From: Neobacillus ginsengisoli
Lineage (GTDB): Bacteria > Bacillota > Bacilli > Bacillales_B > DSM-18226
Direction: 5' to 3'
DNA length: 64,000 nucleotides
Assembly: GCF_030813055.1 (NCBI RefSeq)
Contig: NZ_JAUSTW010000005.1
Location: 310,001-374,000, forward strand
The translations under genes and the position numbers were made by a program. Below the pieces are notes generated by a model. That model did not search any database and was not told the origin of the DNA. It saw only the letters and a list, made by a program, of their open reading frames with translations. Each line of letters opens with the position of its first letter. The first letter of the stretch is position 1. Of the stretch, positions 61,613-64,000 are shown one piece after another.

Positions 61613-63115
61613 TTATAGGGTTACTTGCCTTATATTCATTAATTGGCCGACCTTTTGGAACAAGGTGGCATTATGGCCAATAGACAATGCACAGTGATGA
61701 GTTGGAGCTTCCATAAACCACTTTTCCATATACGCATCCGGATGAAGTCGGAACTTAACCGGTGTTTGGGTATTTCCAATTCTCATAATCGGTCCGTCGG
61801 TGGATTCTCCTTCACTGATAATGAGCTTGAGTTTCCCATCTTCTGTTTGCGTTACATTTAAGGTTGTCACAGGACCTGTTCTTACCTTTGCTTCTACAGA
61901 AACACCGTTACCCTGCTTTCCATGATATAAGCCCATTCCCCGAAGAAGTGGCTTACCGTCTGAAATAGCGATATGAAACGGGCCATCATGACCAAGTAAA
62001 ATGGTTTCATCTTCATAATCAACGACAACAATTTCCGAGAAACTTCCACCCGTACCAAGAATATCGCATATTTTCATTGCAACAGCCGTCTTTAAATCCC
62101 CTTCACCAGAACAAGGAATCCCACTTGCAGTCAACAGGGAATGGCCGACGATAGATCCGCTTTGTAATTTCTCATAATCACTGCCTGGAGCACCGTGATA
62201 GTAATAAGTTAAGGCATCCAGATTATATTCTCGCACTAATTTTTCTTGCGCGGCTGCCACTTTGCAGGACAAGGCCAATTGTTCTTCAGTTGGCCTTTTT
62301 GCAATCGGATCTGATGATGATTCTCCGCTAATTTTAAACATTTTATAGACTTCCTCTAACTTTTCTTTGACATCACTGGGAGTCACTTCTTTTAGCAATC
62401 GATCCAAATCGCACATTTCTAAAACTTCTATATGAATGCCTGTTTGAGCTTGGAGCATGGTAAAATCACTATACATGTCGAGCATTCCACTGTAGGTATT
62501 TCCTAAGAAACCAAACCGACTGTGTCGAAGCGTTCTTGGAACTGACGCCGCACGAGTCCATTCTTCAATTTGTTTCCAAGCTCTGATGGCTTCTTTTCTT
62601 TCGCTTGTCGTTTCATTCGTTAAGGAAATAGTTGGTGTATTGTTCATACCAAGTAATCCATTTATCACACGAAATTCAATTCCACTACGATTTAGAGCAT
62701 TGGAGATCTCAGGTACGGGACATGCACAACAATGAGCAAGCCATTCTCCTGTAGTTGTTATTTCATAATTAATACGTTCTGTCGGTTGAAGGTTGAGAAC
62801 GACTAAGGGTGCTTTACAAATTAGATGTACCGGCAATACGGTTGAACTCGTGGAGTATGTCGCGGCATGACAAAAAATGATATCAACATTTTTTTCGTTA
62901 AACCACTCCCCTGCCTTCCTCCCCTCACTCTCCTCATCAACCAGACCGTAATTATAAACCTCCGCAAATTCTGACATACGCGTTTCTATGAATCTTCCAT
63001 ACTCTACAAGTCGCTCTTTCAAACCACTAAACTGATTCCAGTAAGCCTTCAAGCCAATGGAATAAATTCCAACTCTCGCTCGTTTGGCTGGTTTAATCGG
63101 TGAAAATATCGACAC
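61613..63115 (-). CDS. L-arabinose/L-fucose isomerase family protein
   Basis: A 500-residue metal-dependent sugar isomerase of the AraA/FucI superfamily. ARVGIYSIGLKAYWNQFSGL is the N-terminal fold, GIPCSGEGDLKTAVAMKICD near 334-353 contains the first metal-binding Glu, IVVVDYEDETILLGHDGPFH near 367-386 the second acid and His, and PTHHCALSIGHNATLF near 477-492 the last His. It interconverts an aldose and a ketose. I chose the GTG at 63115, because AAGGAG sits too close to the GTG at 63124. It follows the ABC permease and precedes rhaM. Confidence 0.85.
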   Translation of the reverse strand: MSIFSPIKPAKRARVGIYSIGLKAYWNQFSGLKERLVEYGRFIETRMSEFAEVYNYGLVDEESEGRKAGEWFNEKNVDIIFCHAATYSTSSTVLPVHLICKAPLVVLNLQPTERINYEITTTGEWLAHCCACPVPEISNALNRSGIEFRVINGLLGMNNTPTISLTNETTSERKEAIRAWKQIEEWTRAASVPRTLRHSRFGFLGNTYSGMLDMYSDFTMLQAQTGIHIEVLEMCDLDRLLKEVTPSDVKEKLEEVYKMFKISGESSSDPIAKRPTEEQLALSCKVAAAQEKLVREYNLDALTYYYHGAPGSDYEKLQSGSIVGHSLLTASGIPCSGEGDLKTAVAMKICDILGTGGSFSEIVVVDYEDETILLGHDGPFHIAISDGKPLLRGMGLYHGKQGNGVSVEAKVRTGPVTTLNVTQTEDGKLKLIISEGESTDGPIMRIGNTQTPVKFRLHPDAYMEKWFMEAPTHHCALSIGHNATLFQKVGQLMNIRQVTL

Positions 63116-63152
63116 GTAAACCACTCCTTAAAAAATAGCATTCACAAAATAC

Positions 63153-63190
63153 GAATAAAAATAAGCAGGGACGTCACTGAGTCCCTACTT
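63153..63190 (-). terminator. Terminator after the ABC permease
   Basis: On the minus strand AAGTAGGGAC pairs with GTCCCTGCTT (one G-U) around an 8-base loop and is followed by ATTTTTATTC. It starts 2 bases past the permease stop codon, so some transcription of the isomerase may need its own promoter or read-through. Confidence 0.65.
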
Positions 63191-63191
63191 T

Positions 63192-63998
63192 TTACCCTTT
63201 AACAGAGCCCTGAGTCATACCTTCTACAATGTATCGTTGCGCAAATGCGAATAAAATAAGCGTTGGAATAACGGATATAACAGTGGCTGCTGACATGGAT
63301 CCCCAATCAATATCATATTTTGTGATAAATGCATTCATGGCTACCGGAATCGTTTTCGCTTCTTCCTTGTCAATGAACATGATGGCTAAAAACAATTCGT
63401 TCCAGCACTGAACAAAGGCAAAGATAAATGTTGCAGCGATACCAGGCAGCATGACTGGGACTATGACTTTAAATAAGGCGGTAATTCTAGAACACCCATC
63501 AATCATCGCAGCTTCTTCAAGGCTCGATGGAATCCGTTCAAAGAAACCTTTCATAATAACGGTACAAAAAGGAACCATCATAACCGTATACATAAGCATG
63601 AGAGATGGTAAACGATTAAGTAGTTGAAGCTTGGACATTAATAAATACAAAGGAGCCAGGCCAATAAATAATGGGATCATTTGAGTAATAAAAAAAGCAA
63701 ATATTACTTGGGCTTTCCCCTTAAACTCAAATCGAGCAAGTACATATCCGCTTAACGATGCAATGATAAGGGAGCAAAAACCGGCAACTACGGATAAAAT
63801 TAAACTATTGAAAATATAAACTCCAAAGTTAGAAATTTTAAAGATATTAATATAATTATCGAACGTAATCGTTTTCGGCCAATAATGAATAGGGATCGTA
63901 AACATATCATTACTAGGTTTTAATGACGTAATGAAAATCCAATAAAGCGGAAACACAGTAAAGACAAGAAACAACGATAAAAAAATGCACTTTAGCAA
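63192..63998 (-). CDS. ABC sugar transporter permease (MalG-like), 5' end at window edge
   Basis: At least 268 residues of a CUT1 permease with six hydrophobic segments. The EAA loop is SSLEEAAMIDGCSRITALFK near 166-185. The frame reaches the window edge, where the first codon is a TTG, so the true N-terminus and the partner permease and binding protein lie outside. It ends with the family-typical IVEGMTQGSVKG. It probably imports the sugar processed by the genes at 55384-63115. It shares its fold, but not close sequence, with the permease at 25972. Confidence 0.88.
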   Translation of the reverse strand: MLKCIFLSLFLVFTVFPLYWIFITSLKPSNDMFTIPIHYWPKTITFDNYINIFKISNFGVYIFNSLILSVVAGFCSLIIASLSGYVLARFEFKGKAQVIFAFFITQMIPLFIGLAPLYLLMSKLQLLNRLPSLMLMYTVMMVPFCTVIMKGFFERIPSSLEEAAMIDGCSRITALFKVIVPVMLPGIAATFIFAFVQCWNELFLAIMFIDKEEAKTIPVAMNAFITKYDIDWGSMSAATVISVIPTLILFAFAQRYIVEGMTQGSVKG

Positions 63999-64000
63999 CG

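Overview
The window is 64 kb of chromosome from a low-GC, spore-former-type Firmicute, most likely a Bacillaceae member (Bacillus, Neobacillus or a close relative). The evidence is strong AGGAGG ribosome-binding sites with TTG/GTG starts, a B-type RNase P RNA, a Bacillus-like tmRNA tag, an Spx paralogue, an IDEAL-domain protein, a CcpA-type cre site and a GC-rich intergenic repeat of a kind I recall from Bacillus genomes. Nearly all genes from 11.6 kb onward are on the minus strand.

Region 1 (0-11 kb) is a patchwork of single genes: an aldo/keto reductase, a small globin, a phage-type ABA-sandwich protein, a 794-residue fusion of two class I isoprenoid-synthase-like halves, several small hydrophilic proteins, an orphan ParB-like protein, a second-type ribose-phosphate pyrophosphokinase and an O-acyltransferase. 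Two broken genes meet head to tail at about 11.61 kb.

Region 2 (12-36 kb) is a sugar-catabolic island. One operon has a GH38 alpha-mannosidase, a class I aldolase, a Gfo/Idh/MocA dehydrogenase, a PfkB kinase and a D-lyxose/mannose isomerase. A second part has two more Gfo/Idh/MocA enzymes, a GntR/LacI-hybrid regulator, a second GH38 enzyme (2C1 type) and an ABC importer without its own ATPase, preceded by a cre box. Upstream lies a decaying myo-inositol operon: LacI regulator, iolG, broken iolD, intact iolE, broken iolB, then another Gfo/Idh/MocA gene and a second hybrid regulator. Two LacI-type operators flank the promoter in front of iolG.

Region 3 (36-42.9 kb) has an aquaporin, a stable-RNA cluster (tRNA-Ser, tmRNA, a damaged tRNA-Thr, tRNA-Leu, tRNA-Asn), three alpha/beta hydrolases, rnpB, a GC-rich MITE-like repeat and a 52-bp tandem array of about twelve palindromic units.

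Region 4 (42.9-55.3 kb) has a complete fixABCX electron-bifurcation operon with no nitrogenase genes in view, small stress and regulatory proteins (IDEAL, BA3454-type, Spx), an ftsZ gene standing alone without ftsA, and a peptide/amino-acid salvage unit (regulator, M20 amidohydrolase, DUF3311 protein, sodium symporter). A 95-bp fragment of a prs gene lies at 55.3 kb.

Region 5 (55.4-64 kb) is the least familiar cluster: an HAD phosphatase, a heptose-kinase-like PfkB protein, a tandem-duplicated deoxyhypusine-synthase-like protein, a GmhA-like SIS isomerase and a ROK kinase with overlapping starts and stops. L-rhamnose mutarotase, an L-arabinose/L-fucose-type isomerase and an ABC permease that runs to the window edge lie upstream. 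Together they suggest uptake and conversion of an unusual sugar; the chemistry of the deoxyhypusine-synthase-like protein is unknown. No database search was run, so all family names rest on motif recognition.
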